In this document: positions 9,229 through 16,824 of the stretch, piece by piece
Layout of the letters: the number at the start of each line of letters is the position of its first letter
How positions within the stretch are numbered: position 1 is the first letter of the stretch
Origin: Candidatus Lachnoclostridium pullistercoris
Lineage (GTDB): Bacteria > Bacillota > Clostridia > Lachnospirales > Lachnospiraceae
Length of the DNA: 64,000 bases
Assembly: GCA_019119775.1 (NCBI GenBank)
Contig: DWWL01000010.1
Location: 37,463 to 101,462, forward strand
Direction of reading: 5' to 3'
The notes under the pieces: generated by a model
Told to the model about the DNA's origin: nothing
The model's input: the letters and a program-made list of their open reading frames with translations, nothing else
The model's database searches: none
Translations under genes and position numbers: made by a program

Positions 9229-9280
9229 TAGAAATAGTATATAATAGGGGAAATGGAAAAAATATGAGATTTCTCATATT
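9229..9280 (-). promoter_or_regulatory. Crp/Fnr-type operator at -41.5 of the amidohydrolase-ABC promoter
   Basis: The palindrome AATATGAGATTTCTCATATT (9261-9280) has 9-bp arms and the TATGA-N6-TCATA spacing of Crp/Fnr sites. On the minus strand a -10 element TATACT lies at 9236-9241, giving a start near 9229 and placing the dyad centre exactly at -41.5, the class II activator position. On the plus strand the dyad sits between TATAAT (9240-9245) and the regulator gene. Confidence 0.7.
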
Positions 9281-9304
9281 TTTACAGATTTTTTGAGGTA
9301 TGAA

Positions 9305-10000
9305 ATGCGAAACAGTGAAAGCCCCAGGGCTGTGGACAATATTCTTAAAAGCAGTGACTTTCTCTCCCACTTTTCCTTCGACATCCGGCCTTATCTGCGG
9401 GTGGTGACTTACGGCAGGGGAGAGTACATTATCCGGGACACAGATCATTTGACGCGGGTGCTGTATCTGGAGAGAGGCACCGCCAAACTCTACGGCATCC
9501 ACAAAAACGGCCGCCAGTCCCTGATCAATTTCTTTACTCCGCCCGCCTTCTTCGGCGTTCCGGAGCTGTTTGAGGAGAACAAGCGGCCTTTTCCCATTGT
9601 GGCTCAGACAGAATGCCGCTTTATCGAGGTGGATACAAGCGGCTGCCGGGCCAGACTTCTGGAGGACGCCCTGTTCCTGCGGTTCTGCTGCAGCATGGCC
9701 TTAAAGCAGAACGTGGCCCAGAACCGGAAGTACATGAATCTGGCCGCCTATCCCAGCAAAAATAATTTTGCCGCCAGCGTCCTGCTGCTGCAGAACAACG
9801 GCATCCTTTCCTTAAAATATACGGAGCTGGCGGAATACCTGACCATCTCCTACCGCCACCTCATGCAGCTGATCGCCCAGATGTGCGGGGAGGGGATCTT
9901 AGAGCGGGTGCCCAGAGGCTTAAAGATCCGGGACTGGGAACGGCTGCGGGCTCTGGCGGACGAGATCCACGAGTACAATCCCCTGGGGCAGAACGGCTGA
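9305..10000 (+). CDS. Crp/Fnr-family transcriptional regulator
   Basis: Protein of 231 residues. Residues 15-135 form a cyclic-nucleotide-binding-like beta-roll (GRGEYIIRDTDHLTRVLYLERGTAKLYG), and the C-terminal winged helix contains LKYTELAEYLTISYRHLMQL. The cAMP phosphate-binding motif is not evident and there is no N-terminal Fnr-type cysteine cluster, so the effector is unknown. It lacks resemblance to PrfA or ArcR beyond the fold. The ATG at 9305 has GAGGT six bases upstream; a TTG at 9293 is less likely. It faces the amidohydrolase-ABC operon across the operator described above and is almost certainly its regulator. Confidence 0.88.
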   Translation: MRNSESPRAVDNILKSSDFLSHFSFDIRPYLRVVTYGRGEYIIRDTDHLTRVLYLERGTAKLYGIHKNGRQSLINFFTPPAFFGVPELFEENKRPFPIVAQTECRFIEVDTSGCRARLLEDALFLRFCCSMALKQNVAQNRKYMNLAAYPSKNNFAASVLLLQNNGILSLKYTELAEYLTISYRHLMQLIAQMCGEGILERVPRGLKIRDWERLRALADEIHEYNPLGQNG

Positions 10001-10027
10001 CCGCTGAAAATCTATCCTGACTTGCTC

Positions 10028-10097
10028 TTGAAAAAAACTCTGTACAGTGCTACTATAAAAATTGTCAAAGGCGGCGGTATTTTTCCTCCGCCTTTTT
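10028..10097 (+). promoter_or_regulatory. Promoter followed at once by a terminator hairpin
   Basis: TTGAAA (10028-10033) and TACTAT (10051-10056) are 17 bases apart, predicting a start near 10063. A hairpin with perfect 8-bp arms AAAGGCGG / CCGCCTTT (10067-10095) and a T-run follow immediately. The hairpin also serves as terminator of the Crp-like gene. Whether the promoter makes a tiny RNA, an attenuated leader for the kinase gene, or nothing is open. Confidence 0.55.
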
Positions 10098-10189
10098 ATT
10101 TTTCAGGGGAAAGCGGGATCTTTTTTCCAGAATCCCTGTGATCCGCAAAACCTTCAAGAAAGGAGACGGCTGATCTGCCGCAGAAAACT

Positions 10190-10780
10190 ATGAAAAAGAT
10201 GATACTCGTTACCTCTCCTCCCGCATGCGGGAAGACCTATATCTCAAAACAGCTTGCAAAAAACCTGAAGCATGTGGTGTATCTTGACAAAGACACCCTG
10301 ATTCCTCTGTCCAACCGTGTATTTGCAGCCGCCCATGAGCCGGTAAACCGCAGTTCCCGGTTTTTTGAGGAGAACATCCGGGACTACGAATACGAGGCCA
10401 TTGTGGATCTCGCCATGGAAGCCCTGGAGTACGACGACATTGTGCTGATCAATGCGCCCTTTACCAAAGAAGTCCATAACGAGGAAACGCTGGAACATTT
10501 CCGCACAAAGCTTCTGGCTAAGGGGGCGAAGCTGGTGGTCATCTGGGTGGTGACCGATCCGGACGTCTGCCACCGGAGAATGGTGGAGCGGAATTCTGAC
10601 CGGGACACCTGGAAACTGGAGCACTGGGATGAATATATCAAAACCGTTGACTTCTCCATTCCAAAGCCGCTGGAACGCCTGGATGCCGGTCATGACCTGA
10701 TTTTATTCCACAATTCTTCCGATGCGGAATTTGAAAAATCCATGCAGACAATCCTGCCGCAGCTGGAAGAAGACGGCTGA
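10190..10780 (+). CDS. P-loop kinase-like ATPase, unknown substrate
   Basis: A 196-residue cytosolic P-loop protein with Walker A SPPACGKTY near residue 9 and a lid-like segment VCHRRMVERNSDRDTWKL, resembling small-molecule kinases of the shikimate/gluconate/zeta-toxin type. The substrate cannot be named. No antitoxin-like partner adjoins it, so a toxin role is unlikely. The AGGAGA site lies about 27 bases before the ATG, too far for normal use; a CTG codon five codons upstream (10175) is better spaced and could be the true start. It stands alone, convergent with the sugar-acid operon. Confidence 0.75.
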   Translation: MKKMILVTSPPACGKTYISKQLAKNLKHVVYLDKDTLIPLSNRVFAAAHEPVNRSSRFFEENIRDYEYEAIVDLAMEALEYDDIVLINAPFTKEVHNEETLEHFRTKLLAKGAKLVVIWVVTDPDVCHRRMVERNSDRDTWKLEHWDEYIKTVDFSIPKPLERLDAGHDLILFHNSSDAEFEKSMQTILPQLEEDG

Positions 10781-10830
10781 ACCTCTGATAAGAAGGCGGG
10801 CGTGCCCGCCGCAGAGTATTTTGGGCAGCA

Positions 10831-10874
10831 GGAAAGCCGCGGACCGGCAGTTTCTTTCCGGCCCGCGGCTTTCC
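10831..10874. terminator. Convergent hairpin
   Basis: A perfect 12-bp inverted repeat (GGAAAGCCGCGG and complement) lies between the converging kinase and aldolase genes. No T-run follows on the plus strand, so termination strength is uncertain. Confidence 0.6.
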
Positions 10875-10899
10875 CATTGCAGATATGACTTTTTCCGGC

Positions 10900-11547
10900 T
10901 TACCTTTCCGGATTTCTCGCTTCTTCCGCCAGATGCTTCGCCTCCGCGGCCAGCTCCCGGATTCGGCCGAAATTTCCTTCCCGGATCAGATCCTTTTTCA
11001 CCATCCAGCTGCCTCCGCAGCATAAGATCTTGTCGCAGGACAGATAATCCTTCAGATTTTTCGCGCTGATGCCGCCGGTGGGCATAAATTTCACCGTGGT
11101 GTAGGGGGCTGCCATGGCCTTGATCATGGCCAGGCCGCCGGCCTGCTCCGCCGGGAAGAATTTCAGCACTTTCAGCCCGCGCTTTACGCCCTGGGCCACC
11201 TCCGAGGGCGTCATGCAGCCGGGAAACACCGGAATGTGCCTTTCCAGGCAGTAATCCACGATCTCCGGGTCAAAGCCGGGGCTGACGATAAATCCGGCCC
11301 CTGCCGCCGCGGCCCGGTCCACCTGCTCCGTGGTCAGCACCGTTCCCGCTCCCACCAGCATGTCCGGATATTCTCTGCTCATCTGACGGATGGATTCCTC
11401 CGCCGCCTCCGTGCGGAACGTCACCTCCGCGCAGGGAAGGCCCCCCTCTGTCAGCGCCTTTGCCAGGGGCAGGGCGTCTTTCGGATCGTCCAGCACCACC
11501 ACGGGGATGACGGCGCAGTCATAAAACAGTTCTTCTATGGTCTTCAC
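10900..11547 (-). CDS. eda: KDPG / KHG aldolase
   Basis: Class I aldolase that splits 2-keto-3-deoxy-6-phosphogluconate into pyruvate and glyceraldehyde-3-phosphate, the last step of the Entner-Doudoroff pathway. Family marks are CAVIPVVVLDD, AEVTFRTEAA, VGAGTVLTTEQV, FPGCMTPSE and the Schiff-base lysine in LKFFPAE, then MPTGGIS. The start is taken as GTG at 11547 because GGAGAGGAGG stands 8 bases upstream and it gives the usual 215 residues; in-frame starts at 11583 and 11601 would add 12-18 residues and overlap the kinase gene. Last gene of the sugar-acid operon. Confidence 0.93.
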   Translation of the reverse strand: MKTIEELFYDCAVIPVVVLDDPKDALPLAKALTEGGLPCAEVTFRTEAAEESIRQMSREYPDMLVGAGTVLTTEQVDRAAAAGAGFIVSPGFDPEIVDYCLERHIPVFPGCMTPSEVAQGVKRGLKVLKFFPAEQAGGLAMIKAMAAPYTTVKFMPTGGISAKNLKDYLSCDKILCCGGSWMVKKDLIREGNFGRIRELAAEAKHLAEEARNPER

Positions 11548-11597
11548 AGGAAAATCCTCCTCTCCAACTTCGTCTTGTGTCATTGTCTCCTGCGGTG

Positions 11598-12698
11598 TCA
11601 CCGCTTAATATCAAAATTTTTCTCAAACCCCATGTCCACCAGGCCCCAGATCGTCTCCGGGCTGTCGATCAGGTTCGCATCCCCCCGGATGGTGTGCTTC
11701 ATGGCGCTGCTGGCCACCGCAAAGTTCAGCATATCCTCCGGTCCGCAGCCCTTCATCATAGCGTAGATGAAGCCGCCGGCGAAGGCGTCCCCCGCCCCCA
11801 CCCGGTCCAGGATGTTGAAGGTCAGCACTCCGCTCTCGTAAGTCTTTCCCTGATACCACATGTAGGCTTTCAGGCTGTTCTCGCTGCCGCTGTAGGCGTA
11901 GCGGACGTGGCGGGCAATACATTTTAAATTGGGATAGCGCTCCGCAAATGCACGGAACACAGCGTCCTGCTGATCAAAATCCGGCTGAAGGGGCACTCCG
12001 TCCTTCACGTCCCCCAGGCTGCGGTCATTCTCGTCCTTCCACAGGTGGTAGGGCTCGATGCCGAACAGCACGTCGATGTAGGGCAGGCACTGGGTGCAGA
12101 AATCTCTGGCCTCCTCCCAGGTCCACAGAGCACTGCGGAAATTACCGTCAAAGCTGGTGGTCAGCCCTTTTTCCTTGGCGATCTTCAAGCAGCGCATCAC
12201 CAGCTTCCTGCAGTTTTCCCCCAAAGCCGGGGTGATGCCGCTCAAGTGAAGCCAGGTGTACGGCTCCAGCAGCTTTCCCAGATCGTAGGAGTCAAAATCA
12301 TACTCGGTGATGGCGCTGTGCTTCCGGTCGTAGATAACCCGGCTGGGACGGATCCCGTATCCCGTCTCCAGATAATAAGTCCCCATGCGGTGGGTGGGCG
12401 TCTGCTCCGGCGTGCTGAAAATCACCGGCCCGCAGTGTACGTCATTGCTCCGCAGCATGCGGATGGCGCTTTTTCCCAGGCTGTTGTCGGGAACCACCGT
12501 GAAAAATGTGCTGTCAATGCCCAGGTTGGAGAGCGCCAGGGCAATATTTGCCTCGCTCCCCCCGTAGCTGGCCTCAAATCCGGCAGCCGTGCGGATTTTT
12601 TCATAATTCGGCGGCGTCAGACGGAGCATGATCTCTCCGATGGTGATAAAGCGGCAGGGCGTCTGTTCTCTCCCCTGCGGCACATGTCTGTGATCCAT
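11598..12698 (-). CDS. kdgK: 2-keto-3-deoxygluconate kinase, PfkB family
   Basis: Ribokinase-fold sugar kinase (366 residues) that phosphorylates KDG to KDPG with ATP. It shows the PfkB N-terminal signature around YGGSEANIALALSNLG and the C-terminal signature DRVGAGDAFAGGFIYA with the catalytic Asp. It sits between a dehydratase that would make KDG and the aldolase that cleaves KDPG, which fixes the likely substrate. The ATG at 12698 is preferred over 12704 because GGGAGG is then 8 bases away. At 366 residues it is longer than many KdgK proteins, with an extended N-terminus of about 17 residues. Confidence 0.9.
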   Translation of the reverse strand: MDHRHVPQGREQTPCRFITIGEIMLRLTPPNYEKIRTAAGFEASYGGSEANIALALSNLGIDSTFFTVVPDNSLGKSAIRMLRSNDVHCGPVIFSTPEQTPTHRMGTYYLETGYGIRPSRVIYDRKHSAITEYDFDSYDLGKLLEPYTWLHLSGITPALGENCRKLVMRCLKIAKEKGLTTSFDGNFRSALWTWEEARDFCTQCLPYIDVLFGIEPYHLWKDENDRSLGDVKDGVPLQPDFDQQDAVFRAFAERYPNLKCIARHVRYAYSGSENSLKAYMWYQGKTYESGVLTFNILDRVGAGDAFAGGFIYAMMKGCGPEDMLNFAVASSAMKHTIRGDANLIDSPETIWGLVDMGFEKNFDIKR

Positions 12699-12722
12699 AA
12701 TCATTTCCTCCCGCAGACCGGC

Positions 12723-14471
12723 TTATTTGTACTCCAGGTACGCGCCCTTCATGGGGCTGGCCGCCAGCTGGCTGAACAGGCGGAGCACGCCTTTTTTATA
12801 TCTGGGCTCTCTGGGCTTCCAGTTTTTCCTTCTCTCCGCCAGCACGGCGTCGATCTCTTCCATGGTCTTTCTCTCGCCCGCAATGCCGATGATGTTTAAT
12901 TTTCTGGCCTCCACGTCGATCTCGATCAGGTCGCCTTCCTCCACCAGAGCTATGGGGCCTCCGTCCACCGCCTCAGGGCTGCAGTGGCCGATCACCGGTC
13001 CTGTGGACGCTCCTGAGAAACGGCCGTCCGTGATCAGGGCAATGCTCTTTCCCAGTTCCTTATCGCTGCTGATGGCCTCGGACGTATAGAACATCTCCGG
13101 CATTCCGCTGCCCTTGGGGCCTTCATAGCGGATAAACACCGCGTCCCCCTTCTGCACCTTGTGCTTTAACACGGCGTCCAGGCATTCTTCTTCGCTGTCA
13201 AATGGTCTTGCCCGCAGAACCACCTTGAACATTTCCTTCGGGCAGGCGGTGTGCTTGATCACCGCTCCCTCCGGCGCCAGATTTCCTCTCAGCACGGCGA
13301 TGCTGCCCTCCGTTCCGATGGGATTGTCATAGGGGCGGATGATATCTTCTTTTTTCAGGGACACCTGGTAGCGGCGGTTGAATTCCTGCAGCCACTTATC
13401 GCATCTCTCGTAAAATCCGTTCTGTTTTAATTCCTCCAGATTCTCTCCCAGAGTCTTTCCCGTCACCGTCATCACGTCCAGATGAAGATGCTGCTTGATC
13501 TCCTCCATGATCGCCGGCACGCCGCCCGCATAGTAGAAGCACTCTGCCGGCCACCGTCCCGCCGGCCTTACATCCAGAAGGTATCTGGCGTTTCTGTGGA
13601 GACGGTCAAAGGTGTCTCCCGTGATCTCAATGCCGAACTCGTGGGCCAGGGCCGGGATGTGGAGCAGACAGTTGGTGCTGCCGGAAATGGCCGCGTGGAC
13701 CAGGATGGCATTCTCAAAGCTCTTCTCCGTCACAATGTCGCTGGGACGCATCCCGGGCGTAACCGCCAATTTGACCGCCAGGGCTCCCGCCTGTCTGGCG
13801 AAGGCCAGAAGATCGGGGCTGGTGGCCGGCATCAGGGCGCTGCCGGGCAGGGCAAGTCCCAGTGCCTCCGCCATGATCTGCATGGAAGAAGCCGTTCCCA
13901 CAAAGGAGCAGGCGCCGCAGCTGGGGCAGGCGTTGCATTTTGCCCAGTTTAAAGTTTCCTCATCAATCTCCCCCCGCTGGTATCTGGCGCTGTACATGCC
14001 CAGCTGCTCCAGAGTGAGCATATCGGGGCCTGCGTTCATAGTGCCTCCCGGTACCATCACGGCTGGAATATTTACCCTTGCCAGTCCGATCAGGTTGCCG
14101 GGCATTCCCTTGTCGCAGCTGGAGAGATAGACTCCCGCGTCGAAGGGAGTGGCGTTGGCATGAATCTCGATCATGTTGGCGATCATCTCCCGGCTGGCCA
14201 GGCTGTAGTTGATGCCGTCCGTTCCCTGGCTCTCCCCGTCGCAGATGTCTGTGCAGAAATAGCGCGCTCCGTGGCCGCCGGCCTCCTCAATGCCCTTTCT
14301 CACTTCCTCCACCAGGATGTTTAAATGGCCGCTGCCGGGATGGCTGTCTCCGTAGGTGCTCTCGATCATCACCTGGGGCTTTGAAAGATCCTCCGGCTTC
14401 CACCCTGTGCCAATGCGGAGGGGATCCAGCTCCGGCGCCAGACGGCGCATTTCCTGACTTTTTAACTCCAT
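12723..14471 (-). CDS. IlvD/Edd-family sugar-acid dehydratase
   Basis: Iron-sulfur dehydratase of 582 residues. Cysteines at 77 (DICDGES), 119 (SSCDKGMPG) and 188 (CPSCGACSF) are the cluster ligands of the family. Members are dihydroxy-acid dehydratase (isoleucine/valine synthesis) or sugar-acid dehydratases such as gluconate, xylonate or arabonate dehydratase. The neighbours kdgK and eda, and the GntR regulator, make an aldonic-acid substrate giving 2-keto-3-deoxygluconate much more likely than a branched-chain role; which epimer is used cannot be read from the sequence. The ATG follows AAAGGAGAAGAAGGT. Confidence 0.88.
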   Translation of the reverse strand: MELKSQEMRRLAPELDPLRIGTGWKPEDLSKPQVMIESTYGDSHPGSGHLNILVEEVRKGIEEAGGHGARYFCTDICDGESQGTDGINYSLASREMIANMIEIHANATPFDAGVYLSSCDKGMPGNLIGLARVNIPAVMVPGGTMNAGPDMLTLEQLGMYSARYQRGEIDEETLNWAKCNACPSCGACSFVGTASSMQIMAEALGLALPGSALMPATSPDLLAFARQAGALAVKLAVTPGMRPSDIVTEKSFENAILVHAAISGSTNCLLHIPALAHEFGIEITGDTFDRLHRNARYLLDVRPAGRWPAECFYYAGGVPAIMEEIKQHLHLDVMTVTGKTLGENLEELKQNGFYERCDKWLQEFNRRYQVSLKKEDIIRPYDNPIGTEGSIAVLRGNLAPEGAVIKHTACPKEMFKVVLRARPFDSEEECLDAVLKHKVQKGDAVFIRYEGPKGSGMPEMFYTSEAISSDKELGKSIALITDGRFSGASTGPVIGHCSPEAVDGGPIALVEEGDLIEIDVEARKLNIIGIAGERKTMEEIDAVLAERRKNWKPREPRYKKGVLRLFSQLAASPMKGAYLEYK

Positions 14472-14548
14472 ACCTTCTTCTCCTTTCTCCGCTCCCGCTC
14501 TCCGGAGCGGCCCCGTCTGTCTGCGGGGAAATCCTTCTTCTGATCCGA

Positions 14549-14592
14549 ATTATAGTAAAAATCCATTTCCCCGGCAATACATATGATGTATT
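14549..14592 (-). promoter_or_regulatory. Sugar-acid operon promoter with GntR-type operator
   Basis: Minus-strand TTGCCG (14572-14577) and TATAAT (14549-14554) are 17 bases apart and read into the dehydratase gene. The palindrome AATACATATGATGTATT (14576-14592; 7-bp arms, 3-base centre) overlaps the -35 box, where a FadR-family GntR protein would act as repressor. Confidence 0.7.
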
Positions 14593-14665
14593 TATCTCTA
14601 TTTCAGCTGATTACACAAAAATTCCCGCTGTTTCCCTGGATATACACCTGTATTTTTGTCGGTTT

Positions 14666-15427
14666 TCACGGTTTCTGCTTTTTAGTCGTCTTCTCGTCTG
14701 CTGATACATCTGATGTCTTTTCTGCCTGTTCCCGCTCTTCAAGGATCTCTGAAATGGTCTGGCGGTTGTAGGTCAGGTGCATGATCATCGCGCATTTGGC
14801 CCCCACAAAGTCTCTCTTTTCAATGGCCTCCGTGATCGCCCGGTGGGTTTTTAAGGTCTCATCCATCAGCATCCGGTGGGTGAGGTTGGCAAAAGTGCAC
14901 ACCGCCGTGTTGATCACCGGGATCAGCACCTCCACCACCTGATTTTTGCTGCAGCTGGCAATGCAGGTGTGAAACTCGATATCCTTGCTGATGTGGTTGT
15001 GGCCCTCCACATAGAGGGCTTCCGTCTCATCGCAGAGCCGGCGCAGCCGCCGGATGTCCTCCTCCGACGCGTTCCTGCAGGCCAGGGCCGCGATCTCCGG
15101 CTCGATCATCAGCCGCACATCAAACAGTTCCAGGGCCAGCTGGTATTTGTCCTCAAACCTGCCCAGGCCCAGGGGGTCTTCCTCTAAGGGGCTTACGCTG
15201 ATCACGTAGGTTCCCGATCCCCGGCGGACTTCCAGAATTCCTCTGGACACCAGGCCCTTCACCGCCTCCCGGATAGTGCTCCTGCCCACCCCGAACTGCT
15301 TTGCCAGCTCAAATTCATTGGGGATCTTCTCCCCGGGCCGCACCGGCTTCTGCAGAATGTATCCCATCAGCCCGTCCTCCACCTGCGCTCCCAGGGGCTT
15401 CCGCTTTGTTCTGTCATATCCTCTCAT
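14666..15427 (-). CDS. GntR-family regulator, FadR/FCD subfamily
   Basis: A 253-residue repressor-type protein. Residues 8-75 form the winged helix (PNEFELAKQFGVGRSTIREAVKGL is its core, read across two segments) and the rest is an all-helical FCD ligand domain with conserved acidic and histidine positions (RLMIEPEIAALA, IEFHTCIA, THRAITEAI). It is like UxuR/ExuR/LgoR-type regulators of sugar acids, fitting the dehydratase-kinase-aldolase operon downstream. Its ATG at 15427 overlaps the stop of the preceding 466-aa gene by four bases (ATGA) and has AGGAGAGCAGAAA upstream, so it may be translationally coupled to the restriction-modification-like cassette. Confidence 0.88.
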   Translation of the reverse strand: MRGYDRTKRKPLGAQVEDGLMGYILQKPVRPGEKIPNEFELAKQFGVGRSTIREAVKGLVSRGILEVRRGSGTYVISVSPLEEDPLGLGRFEDKYQLALELFDVRLMIEPEIAALACRNASEEDIRRLRRLCDETEALYVEGHNHISKDIEFHTCIASCSKNQVVEVLIPVINTAVCTFANLTHRMLMDETLKTHRAITEAIEKRDFVGAKCAMIMHLTYNRQTISEILEEREQAEKTSDVSADEKTTKKQKP

Positions 15428-16824
15428 TTTCTGCTCTCCTGCTTTCTTTCGGGGGCGGAGCCGGCTGCATTTCCTGTCCGGCTGATTTCCCCCGCCCGGC
15501 CGTCTGCCTCTCCCGCCCGGACAGTTTTCCCCGCCCGGCCGGGCCCGGGAAGCCGGTCGAGCCGGATCTTCCTCAGCATTCCCTTCAGATCCATAAACGC
15601 CAGAATCTGTTCCGCCGGCTCTGTGTCCAGCGCCAGCTCCTGTTTCCTCAGCCATTCATCGGCCTGCCGGATCATCTGCCGGATCTCGCTCAACAGCTGG
15701 GCGTTGGTTCCCGCCCGCTCTCCGTCCGCCCGGACGGAGAGGGTGGCGGCCGGAGCCGAAGATGCGGCATCTGAACCCAGGCGCGCAGCAACCGAAGCCG
15801 AAAGCTCTGCATCCGAAACTGGGCGCGCGGCAGCCGAAACTTTCCCTGTCATACGCAGGCGGATCGTCCTGCCGTCCGTCACCAGCTCTGCCGTACCGGC
15901 CCGCCGTTTCCCCGGTTTTCCCGATTTTGTCAGACGCAGCACAGGAAACGTGCAGATGACCGCCAAGCATTCCTCTTCCCCCAGCTCATCTTTTCTTCCG
16001 CGGCCGGCCGTCCTGAACTCCGCGCCCGCTTCCTCTCCGGCTCCGTCGGCCGGTCTGCCGTCTGCTCTCTCCGCCCCGGTTTTCTCCGTGCCGGCTTTTT
16101 CTGTGCTGTCTCCCGCGGCCCCGGCTCCGCTGTCTGCCTCCGCCTTCACCCGCCGCAGAAATTCTGCCTGAACCTTCTCTTTTTCTCCCGGGAATAAAAA
16201 AGCAGTGCAGCCGTAATCTGTCTTCACCCCATTTAAAATCATACGCAGCCTGCCCCAGCCCAGGATTTTTTCATAATTTTCATAAATTTTTCTATCTCCG
16301 AACGCCTTTACCAGCTCCTCCGTCCACCGCCTCTCCAGCTCTGCCAGATTTTTTCCAAAGCTCCTCATGCTCGGCATAATGGAGTAAACCTTCGGCGGGT
16401 GTTCCTTTTTTCTCTTTCTGCCTCCGCCCTTCTCCTCTTTCCCGTATCCGGAGGAATCCTCTTCCAGCCACAGCTCCAGGCTGTCCGGGTCCTGCAGGCT
16501 CATTCCGGTGACGCTGAAATGAAATGATTTGATGCCGCAGGCTTCTGTACACTCCTCTGCCTGCCTCAGCTGATAGGAGAGAAGCTCATAAATTTTTTCC
16601 TTCCCTTTCAGCTCCTTATCCCGCAGATACCGGGGCAGGGCCTCCGCGGGAATCACAAATTCTTCCGCCTTTGTCCAGAGCATGGACGCCGTCTCATCAA
16701 ACAGGAGGCTGACTTTGTATGTCTTTTCCAGGTCAAGCTCCCTCAGGCGCCCGCGAAGCTCATTCAGCAGAAGTTCCTTCAGCCCCGCCGCGCAGATATC
16801 CGTCTGCTGCAGTACGATCTTCAT
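15424..16824 (-). CDS. Unrecognised 466-aa protein, third gene of the methyltransferase cassette
   Basis: I do not recognise this protein. It has no signal peptide or membrane helix. Residues 1-220 look folded, mixed alpha/beta (VSLLFDETASMLW, YENYEKILGWGRL, MILNGVKTDYGCTAFLF). Residues about 225-290 are a low-complexity Ala/Gly/Glu-rich linker. A short beta-rich segment (LAVICTFPVLRL, RTIRLRMTGKV) follows, then an Ala/Ser-rich stretch, a helical segment (LLSEIRQMIRQADEWL) and an Arg/Gly-rich tail. It overlaps the methyltransferase stop by ATGA and the GntR start by ATGA. By position it could be a specificity, helper or inhibitor subunit of the cassette; that is inference. Base composition matches the neighbours. 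Confidence 0.7.
   Translation of the reverse strand: MKIVLQQTDICAAGLKELLLNELRGRLRELDLEKTYKVSLLFDETASMLWTKAEEFVIPAEALPRYLRDKELKGKEKIYELLSYQLRQAEECTEACGIKSFHFSVTGMSLQDPDSLELWLEEDSSGYGKEEKGGGRKRKKEHPPKVYSIMPSMRSFGKNLAELERRWTEELVKAFGDRKIYENYEKILGWGRLRMILNGVKTDYGCTAFLFPGEKEKVQAEFLRRVKAEADSGAGAAGDSTEKAGTEKTGAERADGRPADGAGEEAGAEFRTAGRGRKDELGEEECLAVICTFPVLRLTKSGKPGKRRAGTAELVTDGRTIRLRMTGKVSAAARPVSDAELSASVAARLGSDAASSAPAATLSVRADGERAGTNAQLLSEIRQMIRQADEWLRKQELALDTEPAEQILAFMDLKGMLRKIRLDRLPGPGRAGKTVRAGEADGRAGEISRTGNAAGSAPERKQESRK

Noticed and set aside
10190..10780. Zeta-toxin type toxin-antitoxin system
   Set aside because: The P-loop kinase resembles zeta toxins only in the Walker region and has no small partner gene beside it.
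12723..14471. Branched-chain amino-acid dihydroxy-acid dehydratase (ilvD)
   Set aside because: No other ilv or leu genes are near; KDG kinase, KDPG aldolase and a sugar-acid type regulator make a sugar-acid dehydratase more likely.
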